Shown here one piece after another: positions 35,028 to 44,088 of a stretch of 64,000 nt of DNA. The notes under the pieces were generated by a model. The model did not search any database. It saw only the letters and a program-made list of their open reading frames with translations, and was not told the origin of the DNA. The stretch lies in NCBI RefSeq assembly GCF_015840335.1, contig NZ_CP060395.1, positions 1,711,277 through 1,775,276 on the forward strand, in the 5' to 3' direction. Made by a program: the position numbers and the translations under genes. How positions within the stretch are numbered: position 1 is the stretch's first letter; each line of letters begins with the position of its first letter. The DNA is from Synechococcus sp. CBW1108 (GTDB taxonomy: Bacteria > Cyanobacteriota > Cyanobacteriia > PCC-6307 > Cyanobiaceae).

Positions 35028-35290
35028 GGCTCGGTTTTGGAGCGTTGGTTTTCGGCTGGGGGGGCCGGGCGCATGGCGATCACCCCCCCGGCGTGCACCA
35101 GCAGCACTGCCAGCCAGCCAAGGGTGAGCCAGTTGAGGTGAGCCCAGGGATGACGCAGTTCCTGCACGACCCAGAGGCCGCTGTTCAAGGCAGAAAACAG
35201 GGCGGCGTGAAGGGTGAGGTTCACGATCCGCTCAAAGTGTCTGTAGGTGGGTTCTTCGGGGTTGGCGGGGCCGTACCAGCGAATCGGCAT
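35024..35290 (-). CDS. Small two-helix membrane protein, function unknown
   Basis: 88 residues. The start MPIRWYGPANPEEPTYRHFERIVN is polar; two hydrophobic segments follow (LTLHAALFSALNSGLWVVQEL and LNWLTLGWLAVLLVHAGGVIAM) and a charged tail ends the protein. Probably a thylakoid or inner-membrane protein conserved among cyanobacteria. No function recognised. Upstream of and overlapping DUF3181; transcribed away from the tRNA-Arg gene. Confidence 0.7.
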   Translation of the reverse strand: MPIRWYGPANPEEPTYRHFERIVNLTLHAALFSALNSGLWVVQELRHPWAHLNWLTLGWLAVLLVHAGGVIAMRPAPPAENQRSKTEP

Positions 35291-35344
35291 AGGAGGGGCA
35301 GTGATTTGACGGATAGGCCCTTCATGCGGTGAGAATGGGCCAGT

Positions 35345-35418
35345 GCGCTTGTAGCTCAGCGGATTAGAGCATCTGACTACGGATCAGAGGGTCGGGAGTT
35401 CGAATCTCTCCAGGCGCG
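35345..35418 (+). tRNA. tRNA-Arg (anticodon ACG)
   Basis: 74-base cloverleaf. Acceptor GCGCTTG (35345-35351) pairs with CAGGCGC (35411-35417), then discriminator G. The anticodon arm TCTGA-CTACGGA-TCAGA gives ACG, whose A is normally deaminated to inosine to read CGN codons. T arm and D arm (TAGCTCAGCGGATTAGAGC) are standard. CCA is not encoded. A strong terminator starts 13 bases downstream. Confidence 0.96.
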
Positions 35419-35430
35419 TTTTTCCCCCCA

Positions 35431-35452
35431 ACCGCCCTCGGGCGGTTTTTTT
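35431..35452 (+). terminator. Rho-independent terminator of tRNA-Arg
   Basis: Stem ACCGCC / GGCGGT around the tetraloop CTCG, directly followed by a run of seven T. It lies 13 bases after the tRNA-Arg and ahead of glyA, so it ends the tRNA transcript and separates it from glyA. Confidence 0.92.
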
Positions 35453-35525
35453 GTGCCCGATTCGCGACCCATTCCCCGCACTGTGAAGACGTTCCTTACG
35501 ATCGGAACAAGAATTGAAATCCAAC

Positions 35526-36851
35526 ATGGCCCACTCCGGCGGTGCTGCCCTCAACCAGTCTCTCGCTGCCGGGGACCCCGCCATCGCGGCATTGATCGGC
35601 AAGGAGCTGAATCGTCAGCAAACTCACCTGGAGCTGATCGCCTCGGAAAACTTCACCTCCCGGGCCGTAATGGAGGCCCAGGGTTCGGTGTTGACCAACA
35701 AATATGCCGAGGGGCTGCCGGCCAAGCGCTACTACGGCGGCTGCGAGCACGTCGACGCCATCGAGGAGCTGGCGATCGGGCGGGCCAAGGAGCTGTTTGG
35801 TGCCGCCTGGGCCAACGTGCAGCCCCACAGCGGCGCCCAGGCCAACTTCGCCGTTTTCCTGGCCCTGCTTCAGCCCGGAGACACGATCCTGGGCATGGAT
35901 CTGAGCCACGGCGGCCACCTCACCCACGGCTCGCCTGTGAACGTGAGCGGCAAGTGGTTCAAGGCCGTGCACTACGGCGTCGATGAGGCGACCCAGCAGC
36001 TCAATTTCGACACGATCCGCCAGCTGGCCCTGGAGCACAGGCCCAAGCTGATTGTCTGCGGCTATTCCGCCTACCCCCGCACGATTGATTTCGCGGCCTT
36101 CCGCGCCATCGCCGATGAGGTGGGCGCCTACTTGCTGGCCGACATGGCCCACATCGCCGGGCTGGTGGCCGCTGGCTTGCACCCCAACCCGGTGCCCCTT
36201 TGCGATGTGGTGACCACCACCACCCACAAGACCCTGCGCGGCCCCCGCGGTGGCCTGATCCTCTGCCGCGACGCCGAGTTCGCCAGGCAGTTCGACAAGG
36301 CCGTCTTCCCCGGCAGCCAGGGAGGCCCGCTCGAGCACGTGATCGCCGCCAAGGCGGTGGCCTTCGGTGAAGCCCTGCTGCCCTCCTTCAAGGCCTACAG
36401 CCAGCAGGTGATCGCCAATGCCCAGGCCCTGGCCAAGCGCCTTCAGGAGCGCGGCATCGCCGTGGTCAGCGGTAGCACCGACAACCACATCGTGCTGGTG
36501 GATCTGCGCTCGATCGGCATGACCGGCAAGGTGGCTGACCTGCTGGTGAGTGACGTCCACATCACCGCCAACAAGAACACGGTGCCCTTCGATCCCCAGT
36601 CGCCCTTTGTCACCAGCGGTCTGCGCCTGGGCACTGCCGCCTGCACCACCCGCGGCTTCGATCAGGAGGCTTTCGCCGAGGTGGCCGATGTGATCGCCGA
36701 CCGCCTGCTCAACCCCGAGGATGCCGCCATCGAGCAGCGCTGCCGCAAGCGGGTGGCGGCCCTCTGTGAGCGCTTTCCGCTCTACGCCGAGGAGTCCGGC
36801 GCTGATCCTGTCGATGGGCAGCGTCAGCTGCAGCACGCCCGATCCCTGTAG
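35526..36851 (+). CDS. glyA: Serine hydroxymethyltransferase
   Basis: 441 residues from ATG 35526 (TTG 35514 would add four). LIASENFTS at the N-terminus, [20 protein letters not shown] and the PLP-lysine motif [14 protein letters not shown] are all intact. GlyA converts serine and THF to glycine and 5,10-methylene-THF. That C1 unit is used by the ThyX coded in this window and, after oxidation, by PurH. Also part of photorespiratory glycine handling in cyanobacteria. No glycine riboswitch was seen in the ~70 bases between the terminator and the start. Confidence 0.97.
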   Translation: MAHSGGAALNQSLAAGDPAIAALIGKELNRQQTHLELIASENFTSRAVMEAQGSVLTNKYAEGLPAKRYYGGCEHVDAIEELAIGRAKELFGAAWANVQPHSGAQANFAVFLALLQPGDTILGMDLSHGGHLTHGSPVNVSGKWFKAVHYGVDEATQQLNFDTIRQLALEHRPKLIVCGYSAYPRTIDFAAFRAIADEVGAYLLADMAHIAGLVAAGLHPNPVPLCDVVTTTTHKTLRGPRGGLILCRDAEFARQFDKAVFPGSQGGPLEHVIAAKAVAFGEALLPSFKAYSQQVIANAQALAKRLQERGIAVVSGSTDNHIVLVDLRSIGMTGKVADLLVSDVHITANKNTVPFDPQSPFVTSGLRLGTAACTTRGFDQEAFAEVADVIADRLLNPEDAAIEQRCRKRVAALCERFPLYAEESGADPVDGQRQLQHARSL

Positions 36852-36905
36852 CCGCCCGTAAGGTAGGCGCCAAAGCCCGCCGCCTGCCCGCTTCAGCCTG
36901 GTTCT

Positions 36906-38006
36906 GTGACCCTCACTGAAAGTCCCAACCTGGCGGCCCTGATCACGTTCGCTGTGGCGGCCCTGCTGACAGCTCTGGTGGTGCCTGTGGTGCGTCGAGT
37001 TGGGTTGCGCTGGGGTCTGGTGGATGTCCCCGATTCCCGCAAGCAGCACTCCACTCCCATGGTGCGCCTGGGAGGGGTGGGCATTGTCATCTCCTTCAGC
37101 CTTGCCCTGGCGCTGGTTTGGCTGCTGGGTGGATTTGCCAACCTGCCCATGGAAAAGGACCAGTTGATCTGGACCACCCTGGCCGGGGCGCTGTGCTTTT
37201 TTCTGATCGGCCTGGCCGACGACCTCTTTGCCCTGCCACCCTTGCCCCGCCTGGCTGGCCAGCTGGTGATCGCCATGGTGACCTGGAACGAGGGGGTGAG
37301 GATCGGCAGCATTGAGCTGCCCATGGCCTGGCTGGGGGGAGCGGATCTGCTGTTGCAGCTGCCCGATTGGCTGAGTTTGGTCGCCACCTTGATTTGGTTG
37401 GTAGGGATCACCAATGCCATCAACTGGCTTGATGGGCTCGATGGGCTCGCCGCTGGGGTGAGCGGCATTGCCGCCGTCGGTCTGTTGTCGGTGAGCTTCA
37501 GCCTGCACCAACCGGCGGCTGGCCTGCTGGCGGCGGCTCTGGCCGGCAGTTGCCTGGGCTTTCTGCGCCACAACTTCAATCCGGCCCGCATTTTCATGGG
37601 GGATGGGGGTTCCTATTTCCTCGGATTCGCCCTGGCGGCCATCAGCATCGTCGGCCCGGCCAAGGGCCTCACCAGCGTCAGCCTGCTGTTGCCGTTGCTG
37701 ATCCTGTCGCTGCCGCTGGCCGACATGTCTGCCGTGATCATGGGCCGCCTCAGTGAGGGCCACTCGCCCTTCTACCCCGACCGGCGCCACTTACATCACC
37801 GCCTGCTGCGCAGCGGCCTCAGCCATCGCCGCACGGTGCTGCTGATCTATGCCTTCACCCAGTGGCTGGGTTCCCTGGCCCTGGTGCTGGTCAATGCTGA
37901 ACTGCGCTTTCTCTGGCTGGCGCTCGCCACCGCGTTGCTGATCTGGGTGTTGGTCAGCACCCGTCGTGCCTTGCAACAGCCACCATCCAACCAGGAGCTC
38001 GGATGA
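36906..38006 (+). CDS. WecA/MraY-family polyprenyl-phosphate sugar-1-phosphate transferase
   Basis: 366 residues from GTG 36906, with about 10-11 membrane helices. [21 protein letters not shown] near the N-terminus, the Asp pair in [26 protein letters not shown] with its catalytic acids, and RRHLHHRLL (the histidine motif of WecA-type enzymes) support WecA rather than MraY. Such enzymes load GlcNAc-1-P or a similar sugar phosphate onto undecaprenyl phosphate, starting O-antigen or other surface glycan. The cinA gene starts one base after its stop, so they are co-transcribed. Confidence 0.9.
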   Translation: MTLTESPNLAALITFAVAALLTALVVPVVRRVGLRWGLVDVPDSRKQHSTPMVRLGGVGIVISFSLALALVWLLGGFANLPMEKDQLIWTTLAGALCFFLIGLADDLFALPPLPRLAGQLVIAMVTWNEGVRIGSIELPMAWLGGADLLLQLPDWLSLVATLIWLVGITNAINWLDGLDGLAAGVSGIAAVGLLSVSFSLHQPAAGLLAAALAGSCLGFLRHNFNPARIFMGDGGSYFLGFALAAISIVGPAKGLTSVSLLLPLLILSLPLADMSAVIMGRLSEGHSPFYPDRRHLHHRLLRSGLSHRRTVLLIYAFTQWLGSLALVLVNAELRFLWLALATALLIWVLVSTRRALQQPPSNQELG

Positions 38007-38007
38007 G

Positions 38008-39264
38008 GTGACTGCCGAAATCCTCTGCATCGGCACCGAGTTGCTGCTTGGCAACATCACCAATGGCAATGCCCGCTGGATTGCCGAACAGCTGGCGGCC
38101 CTAGGCATTCCCCACCACCGCCAGACGGTGGTGGGCGACAACCGCGAGCGGCTGATCGCCGCGGTGCGCGAGGCGGCCGGCCGCTGCCGGCTGCTGATCA
38201 CCACGGGGGGACTGGGTCCCACCCCCGATGACCTCACCACCGAGGCGATTGCCGCCGCCTTCGGGGTCCCGCTGGTGGAACACCCGGAGGTGTGGTCTGA
38301 CATTCAGGCCAAGATCACGGCCCGGGGTCGGGCGGTGGCCCCCAGCAATCGCCGCCAGGCCCAGCTGCCCCTGGGGGCGGCCGTGCTGCCCAATCCCGCC
38401 GGCACCGCACCAGGGATGGTCTGGACCCCCCCGGCTGGCGTAGGGATCCAGCCCGGGTTCACCGTGCTCACTTTCCCCGGGGTGCCCAGTGAGCTCGAGC
38501 TGATGTGGCAGGTCACGGCCGTGGCCTGGTTGCGCGACTCGACCCTGGCGGCTGGGGTGTTCGCGAGTCGGATGCTGCGCTTTTGGGGGGTGGCCGAATC
38601 CAGCCTGGCCGAGCAGGTGGCCGATCTGCTGGCGGGCGAGAACCCCACCGTGGCCCCCTACGCCGGGGCCGGGCAGGTGAAGCTGCGGATCACGGCCCGG
38701 GCCAGCACGGCGGTGGAGGCGGCGGCACTGCTGGCGCCGGTGGAGGCCGAGCTGCGCCGTCGCACCGGCAGCCTCTGTTTCGGCAGCGACGACGACAGCT
38801 TGGCCTCGGTGGTGTTGCAGTTGTTGCGGCAGCGGGGCCAGACGCTGGCCGTGGCTGAGAGCTGCACGGGCGGCGGCCTGGGGGCAGCCCTGGCGGCGGT
38901 GCCGGGGGCTTCAGATGTGTTTCTTGGCGGGGTGATCGCCTATGCCAACGCAGTCAAGCAGGAGTTGCTGGCGGTGCCGCTGGCCGCCCTTGAGGCTGAC
39001 GGAGCGGTGAGTGATTCGGTGGCCACAGCCATGGCCGAGGGGGTTCGCCGCAGGACAGGAGCCACCTGGGCCCTCGCCGTGACCGGCGTGGCCGGGCCCG
39101 GGGGAGGCAGTGGCGATAAGCCCGTGGGGTTGGTGCATATCGCCCTCGCCGGTCCGGCTGGCTGCAGCAGCGAGGGGGTGCGCTTCGGCAGCAGCCGGGG
39201 GCGCAGCTGGATCCAGTTGCTGACGGTGGGTGAGGCCCTCAATCGACTGCGGCTGGCCCTCTAG
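38008..39264 (+). CDS. cinA: CinA family protein, nicotinamide-nucleotide amidase type
   Basis: 418 residues from GTG 38008, right after the WecA-like stop. The N-terminal COG1058 (MoCF-like) domain has [16 protein letters not shown] and [13 protein letters not shown]; the C-terminal CinA domain has [13 protein letters not shown] (Ser/Cys active site) and [17 protein letters not shown]. The C-terminal domain deamidates NMN in the pyridine nucleotide cycle; the N-terminal domain often has ADP-ribose pyrophosphatase activity. The competence-induced name comes from Streptococcus. leuC starts 13 bases downstream of its stop at GTG 39278. Confidence 0.9.
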   Translation: MTAEILCIGTELLLGNITNGNARWIAEQLAALGIPHHRQTVVGDNRERLIAAVREAAGRCRLLITTGGLGPTPDDLTTEAIAAAFGVPLVEHPEVWSDIQAKITARGRAVAPSNRRQAQLPLGAAVLPNPAGTAPGMVWTPPAGVGIQPGFTVLTFPGVPSELELMWQVTAVAWLRDSTLAAGVFASRMLRFWGVAESSLAEQVADLLAGENPTVAPYAGAGQVKLRITARASTAVEAAALLAPVEAELRRRTGSLCFGSDDDSLASVVLQLLRQRGQTLAVAESCTGGGLGAALAAVPGASDVFLGGVIAYANAVKQELLAVPLAALEADGAVSDSVATAMAEGVRRRTGATWALAVTGVAGPGGGSGDKPVGLVHIALAGPAGCSSEGVRFGSSRGRSWIQLLTVGEALNRLRLAL

Positions 39265-39277
39265 GGTGTGGGCAAAT

Positions 39278-40720
39278 GTGTCTGCATCCGCTTTGAGCGC
39301 CGGCACCCTCTACGACAAGGTCTGGGATCTGCACCGGGTGGCGGAACTTCCCGGCGGCTCCACCCAGCTCTTTATCGGCCTGCATCTCATCCATGAGGTA
39401 ACCAGTCCCCAGGCCTTCGCTGCCCTCAACGAGCTGGGCCTGAGTGTGCGGCACCCCGAGCGCACCGTCGCCACGGTTGATCACATCGTGCCCACCACCT
39501 CCCAGGCGCGGCCCTTCGCCGATCCCTTGGCCGAGCAGATGCTGGCCACCCTGGAGGCCAACTGCGCTGAGCACGGGATCACCCTGCATGGCATCGGCAG
39601 CGGCCGCCAGGGGATCGTGCACGTGATCGCCCCCGAGCTCGGCCTGACCCAGCCCGGCATGACCGTCGCCTGCGGCGACTCCCACACCTCCACCCACGGG
39701 GCCTTCGGCGCCATCGCCTTCGGCATCGGCACCAGCCAGGTGCGCGACGTGCTGGCCAGCCAGAGCCTGGCGATGGGCAAGCTCAAGGTGCGGCGCATCT
39801 GGGTGGACGGGCGGCTGCAGCCCGGGGTCTTCGCCAAGGATCTGGTGCTGCATGTGATCCGCAGCCTGGGGGTGAAGGGCGGTGTGGGCTATGCCTACGA
39901 GTTCGCCGGCCCGGCGATCGAGGTGCTCTCGATGGAAGAGCGCATGACCCTCTGCAACATGGCGATCGAGGGCGGTGCCCGCTGTGGCTACGTCAACCCC
40001 GACCAGACCACCTTCGACGATCTGAAGGGTCGGCCCTTTGCACCTGCCGGTGCGGCCTGGGATCGGGCCGTGGCCTGGTGGAGCAGCCTGGCCAGTGGGC
40101 CAGATGCGCTGTATGACGACGAGGTGCGCTTCGATGCAACCGCCATCGCCCCCACCGTGACCTGGGGAATCACCCCGGGCCAGGGCATCGGTGTCGACGA
40201 AGCTGTACCCACCCTCGAGCAGACCCCCCCAGACGAGCGCCCCCTGGCCCAGGAGGCCTATCGCTACATGGACCTCCAGCCAGGCAAGCCGATAGCCGGC
40301 ACGCCGGTGGATGTGTGTTTCATCGGCAGCTGCACCAACGGCCGTCTCTCCGATCTGCAGGCGGCTGCAGCCGTGGCGAAGGGCCGCCGGGTGGCCCCCG
40401 GCATCAAGGCCTTTGTGGTGCCTGGTTCCGAGCAGGTGGCAGCCGCTGCTGAGGCTGAGGGGCTCGATCGGGTATTCCTGGCGGCCGGCTTCGAGTGGCG
40501 AGAACCCGGCTGCTCGATGTGCCTGGCCATGAACCCCGATCGCCTCGAGGGCCGCCAGATCAGTGCCAGCTCCTCCAACCGCAATTTCAAGGGCCGCCAG
40601 GGTTCCGCCAGTGGCCGCACCCTGCTGATGAGCCCAGCGATGGTCGCCGCAGCAGCCATCGCTGGCAAGGTCAGCGATGTGCGCCAGCTGTTGCCCACCA
40701 TGCCGTGCCAGCAGCGATGA
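39278..40720 (+). CDS. leuC: 3-isopropylmalate dehydratase large subunit
   Basis: About 480 residues from GTG 39278 (GTG 39266 also in frame). [12 protein letters not shown] starts the conserved part; [35 protein letters not shown] and [11 protein letters not shown] carry the residues that hold the [4Fe-4S] cluster and substrate. LeuC and LeuD convert 2-isopropylmalate to 3-isopropylmalate in leucine synthesis. The stop overlaps the leuD start by ATGA. Both family motif set and gene order are ordinary. Confidence 0.96.
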   Translation: MSASALSAGTLYDKVWDLHRVAELPGGSTQLFIGLHLIHEVTSPQAFAALNELGLSVRHPERTVATVDHIVPTTSQARPFADPLAEQMLATLEANCAEHGITLHGIGSGRQGIVHVIAPELGLTQPGMTVACGDSHTSTHGAFGAIAFGIGTSQVRDVLASQSLAMGKLKVRRIWVDGRLQPGVFAKDLVLHVIRSLGVKGGVGYAYEFAGPAIEVLSMEERMTLCNMAIEGGARCGYVNPDQTTFDDLKGRPFAPAGAAWDRAVAWWSSLASGPDALYDDEVRFDATAIAPTVTWGITPGQGIGVDEAVPTLEQTPPDERPLAQEAYRYMDLQPGKPIAGTPVDVCFIGSCTNGRLSDLQAAAAVAKGRRVAPGIKAFVVPGSEQVAAAAEAEGLDRVFLAAGFEWREPGCSMCLAMNPDRLEGRQISASSSNRNFKGRQGSASGRTLLMSPAMVAAAAIAGKVSDVRQLLPTMPCQQR

Positions 40721-41331
40721 CCAGTACGCCATTCCCCATGGGCCCCATACCAGCCCTGCGCGGCCGGGCTGTGGTTGTGGCCGGAGACGATATCGACACC
40801 GATCGGATCATCCCGGCCCGCTTCCTCAAGTGCATCACCTTTGAGGGGCTGGGCAGCCAGGTGTTCGCCGACGACCGGGCCGAACGCCCCGCCAGCCACC
40901 CCTTTGATCACCCAGCAGCGCAGGGTGCTTCCCTGCTGGTGGTGAATCGCAACTTCGGTTGTGGATCCAGCCGGGAACATGCGCCCCAGGCCCTGATGCG
41001 CTGGGGTATTCGGGCAGTGGTGGGGGAGAGCTTCGCTGAGATTTTCTATGGCAACTGCCTGGCCCTGGGCATCCCCTGTTTCACGGCCCCCCATGACGAG
41101 GTGCTGAGCCTGCAGGCGGCACTGGCCGCCATCCCCACGCTGGAGCTTGTCGTTTGCCTCGATACCCTTCGCCTCGAAGCAGCTGATGGCCAGAGTTGGC
41201 AGCTTGAGTTGCAGACAGGCCCACGCCAGATGCTGCTCTCCGGTCAGTGGGACGCCACCTCGCAGTTGCTCGCAAATGGCGCTGAACTCGATCGCCTGGT
41301 TGGGGCCTTGCCCTATCTCAACGGCTTCTAG
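40717..41331 (+). CDS. leuD: 3-isopropylmalate dehydratase small subunit
   Basis: 204 residues from ATG 40717, overlapping the leuC stop. [20 protein letters not shown] and [16 protein letters not shown] are the swivel-domain marks of LeuD. With LeuC it forms the isopropylmalate isomerase. A frame open upstream to 40495 lies inside leuC and is not used. The 3' end overlaps the convergent DUF3769 gene by 14 bases. Confidence 0.96.
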   Translation: MTSTPFPMGPIPALRGRAVVVAGDDIDTDRIIPARFLKCITFEGLGSQVFADDRAERPASHPFDHPAAQGASLLVVNRNFGCGSSREHAPQALMRWGIRAVVGESFAEIFYGNCLALGIPCFTAPHDEVLSLQAALAAIPTLELVVCLDTLRLEAADGQSWQLELQTGPRQMLLSGQWDATSQLLANGAELDRLVGALPYLNGF

Positions 41332-43723
41332 GCCTGGGCACGAAGGGGGTGCCGGTGCCGGCGAAGTTGAAGTCGTTGAGTTTGACCCGGATGCCGCCAA
41401 TGCCGTCGTAAGGGCTATAGAAAACCCCGATTTCATAGGAGCGCCGTTGCAGTTTCAACTCCATATAGGAATAGGAAGCATCGCCGTAAAACTCCGAGCG
41501 GTTATCAATATTGAAGGTGGCGCCAGCTTCAACTACCAGCGGCCCATAGATCTGCTGGGCCACCTGGAAACTTACCGTGCGTAGGTCCACGGTTCGGTCA
41601 AAGCCAAACGGGCTGGCCCCGTTCAAAAAAGTGCCGGCAATGGAGGCCGAGAAGCGGGTGTAATCGAAAAAGGGTTTGTCAAATTGGCCAATGGTGAGGG
41701 CTGGGCCACCCCAGAGGGTGAGCGTGTTCTGACTGGCGCCGTCGCTGTAGCTGGCTACGTAGCCGCTCGCGCCAAAGTCGAGCCCAAAGCCTGGAACTAC
41801 CGGGGAGGGTGCATAGCGAAAGCCGCGGGTGGGGTCATCGCTGGTATCGAGAGCTGCTCCCTGCCAGAGCTGAAGGGTGCTGCTGATAGCCAGGTTGGCG
41901 TAGCTGCGCCAAATTGTTTCGAGGGTGTTGGTTTCGAATAGTGTTGCTTCGTAGTTGCCGGATTGGGCGGCCCAATTTATACTAACTGGCTGAAAGAATG
42001 GCCCTTTGCTGCGTGGGACGGTTGCTTGTTCGATCGCCTGCTCGGTTGCCTGATCTGTTGGGTCGGGTGTTTTAGATGGCCGGGGTGATTTTGGTTTATT
42101 GAGCACTACACTGCCTGCAAAATTGGCGCCATAGGAATACACCACCGTTTGCAATCCTAGGCTGCCATTGTAAATGCGCTCCCGGTAAGAGCCAAAAAGG
42201 CTGGCGCTGGCGCTGTTGTGGCCTGGCAGGGCCAGAGGGGCGCTCAGCTGGCCGGTGCTGCGGGTGCCGGAGCGGAAATTGTCGGGATTGAAGGTGGACA
42301 GGCTGGCCAGGGCGTTCAGGGAAAGCCAGCCCATCGGCAGGTTGAGCGCGGCCAGCAGGCCGAACATGTCAGCGAGGGTGGCTGGCTGGTCAGTGTTGGG
42401 GTTGGCCAGGCTCTCGCCTGGCAATACGAAGCTGTTGGTGTTGCCTTCAAAGGCCCGTTGCAACATCAGTTGCGGTTGGAGCCGCAGGCTGCCGTTGCGC
42501 CCGAGCCTGATCGGATCGAGGTTGTAGCCGATAAAGAAGCCATCGCGATCCTGGTTGTCGGTATCGGCGGCCCAGCGTGTTTCCTCCTCGCCAATGGTGG
42601 TGTTGACAATCGCGGGCAGGGAAACCTTGCCATCTAGCAGTATCTGCGCCCTACGCCCCTTGATCTTGGTCACCCCGCGCTCGTCCATGACGGCCTCCAC
42701 CTTGCGGGCAATGCTCCAGGAGGCCGCAGGGGTGAAGGGATCGTTGGTGAAGGCCACCTCTTCGGCTGTCCAGCGCTTGGCCTGAATTTTGATCTGGGCG
42801 CCCTGGAAGCGCAGACGGCTGACCTTGCCCCCCGAGAGCGAGGGGGGCCGGTATCCATAGCCGGCGTTGTTGAGGGAATCGTTGGTGTCGATAACGGCGT
42901 CAAGATTGAGCTTTAGCTGGGTGCCCCAGCTTTGTTGATAGGCCACATTGCGCACCCGTTGCTCAGCTGAAGTGAGTTGTTCCGGTTCGCCCGCGCCCGC
43001 GCCCGCTGCTAGCTGCTGCTGCTTGGCTGGGGTTTCGCCTGGCAGGGGGCCGAAGGCCACAGATTCGAGCGCCTGGTTCAAGCTCAGAGCAGGTCTGGTG
43101 AATTCACTGCCGGGGCAGCCGGCTGGAGGGGGCATGGTCGGCAGGTTGGCGCGACCAGGGGGGATAAGCCGCACAAGGCTTTTTTTCCCCGGGTCGGCCA
43201 CCAGGGGTGGACAGGCAAAGGAGGGCTTTTGGGCAACGGTTGGTTGGTCACTGAGCAGGGTGTCCTGGTCAATGACGCCGTAGACATCATCCAATTCACC
43301 GGTCCCTTCCAGTTCGCTGTAGCGCAGCCGGCTGGCCTGAAGATATTGATCCCCCTTGCTGAGTCGCACCTGGCCAGAGATGTAGATGCTGCGACTCTTT
43401 TCTGCCATTTCCACCCGCTCGGCCTGGAGCAGCCAGCCGTTGAAGCGAGCTTCCACATTGCCCGTGGCCACGAAGCGATTCAGTTGCTGGTCGTAGCCCT
43501 GCTGGTCGGCCCTGATCACCACCAAGCTCGGGGTCGGCTCAGTCGATGGGGATGGAGCAGGGTCGGTTCCCTGGCCTTGGGGGCTGGGCTTCTCTGCCGC
43601 CAGGCTGGCCCCACTCAGCAGGCTGGGCATCAGGATCGCTGGAAGCAACAGCAGCGCCAGGTGGCGGCGCGTTAGAAGTTTCCAGCTAAAAAATTTGGCC
43701 GGGAGGTTCAAGCCAAGTTGCAT
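41318..43723 (-). CDS. DUF3769 outer-membrane protein, LptD/OstA-like
   Basis: 801 residues from ATG 43723 (GTG 43780 possible). A signal peptide (LTRRHLALLLLPAILMPSLLSGASLAAE) leads into an LptA/OstA-like N-domain: VVIRADQQGYDQQLNRFVATGNVEARFNGW, YISGQVRLSKGDQYLQASRLRY. The rest is strand-rich with alternating aromatic and small residues, as in a large beta-barrel. This is the usual cyanobacterial counterpart of LptD, which inserts LPS into the outer membrane. It is thus the natural end point of the lipid A pathway at 1284-7117, though 34 kb away. A Gln/Ala/Thr-rich linker (TDQATEQAIEQATV) sits mid-barrel. Confidence 0.85.
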   Translation of the reverse strand: MQLGLNLPAKFFSWKLLTRRHLALLLLPAILMPSLLSGASLAAEKPSPQGQGTDPAPSPSTEPTPSLVVIRADQQGYDQQLNRFVATGNVEARFNGWLLQAERVEMAEKSRSIYISGQVRLSKGDQYLQASRLRYSELEGTGELDDVYGVIDQDTLLSDQPTVAQKPSFACPPLVADPGKKSLVRLIPPGRANLPTMPPPAGCPGSEFTRPALSLNQALESVAFGPLPGETPAKQQQLAAGAGAGEPEQLTSAEQRVRNVAYQQSWGTQLKLNLDAVIDTNDSLNNAGYGYRPPSLSGGKVSRLRFQGAQIKIQAKRWTAEEVAFTNDPFTPAASWSIARKVEAVMDERGVTKIKGRRAQILLDGKVSLPAIVNTTIGEEETRWAADTDNQDRDGFFIGYNLDPIRLGRNGSLRLQPQLMLQRAFEGNTNSFVLPGESLANPNTDQPATLADMFGLLAALNLPMGWLSLNALASLSTFNPDNFRSGTRSTGQLSAPLALPGHNSASASLFGSYRERIYNGSLGLQTVVYSYGANFAGSVVLNKPKSPRPSKTPDPTDQATEQAIEQATVPRSKGPFFQPVSINWAAQSGNYEATLFETNTLETIWRSYANLAISSTLQLWQGAALDTSDDPTRGFRYAPSPVVPGFGLDFGASGYVASYSDGASQNTLTLWGGPALTIGQFDKPFFDYTRFSASIAGTFLNGASPFGFDRTVDLRTVSFQVAQQIYGPLVVEAGATFNIDNRSEFYGDASYSYMELKLQRRSYEIGVFYSPYDGIGGIRVKLNDFNFAGTGTPFVPRPRSR

Positions 43724-43793
43724 TAGCCCCAAGGCCTGATTTGCGTTGAATTTGCCTGGGGAATGGGACAGCTCATGCACACGAATGCTCTCT

Positions 43794-43823
43794 GGATAAT
43801 CGCCCTATTGGCGGGATTATTCC
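43794..43823. repeat. Imperfect inverted repeat downstream of psbI
   Basis: GGATAATCGCC (43794-43804) faces GGCGGGATTATTCC (43810-43823), separated by CTATT. Arms match over about 11 pairs with two small bulges. It lies between the psbI stop and the DUF3769 start, both minus strand, so it could stabilise or end the psbI transcript or act as an operator. No T run follows, so it is not a standard terminator. Confidence 0.55.
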
Positions 43824-43854
43824 ATAGAGATCCGGCGGCCTTAGGCCCCAGTGG

Positions 43855-43974
43855 TCAGTCTTCGAGGTCTTTACGGCTGGGGGTGCGGCTGGGATCGCTT
43901 GCCAGGAAGCCAAACACGAAGATCCCGATAAAGAAGAAAACGACCGAGTAAACCGAGATCTTGAGGGCGAGCAT
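43855..43974 (-). CDS. psbI: Photosystem II reaction centre protein I (PsbI)
   Basis: 39 residues read on the minus strand: [39 protein letters not shown]. The MLxLKIxVY start, the VFGFL end of the helix and the DPSR/RKDLE tail are diagnostic. PsbI is a one-helix subunit next to D1/CP43 that helps early reaction-centre assembly. It is monocistronic here or leads into the DUF3769 gene 131 bases on. Not part of a larger psb cluster; psbK is 20 kb away. It is below usual ORF cut-offs. Confidence 0.97.
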   Translation of the reverse strand: MLALKISVYSVVFFFIGIFVFGFLASDPSRTPSRKDLED

Positions 43975-44088
43975 GGTTCGGCCTTGGGGAACAGCGGACG
44001 GGTGACAGGGAGTGACAGGCGCTTGGGGGAGCCTGCTCGACCCCGCGGCGGCGGGATCATCCTATGGGTCTTGGCTTGCTATCCAACG

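Noticed and set aside
35453-35525. Glycine riboswitch upstream of glyA
   Set aside because: Only about 70 bases separate the tRNA terminator from glyA, too short, and no aptamer core was seen.
35496-37790. Very long minus-strand open frame (764 codons) across glyA and the WecA-like gene
   Set aside because: It is antisense to two clearly identified proteins and rich in Gly/Gln/His from GC bias; no protein motif was seen.
39239-40732. Minus-strand open frame (497 codons) opposite leuC
   Set aside because: Composition mirrors leuC codons; LeuC motifs on the plus strand are complete.
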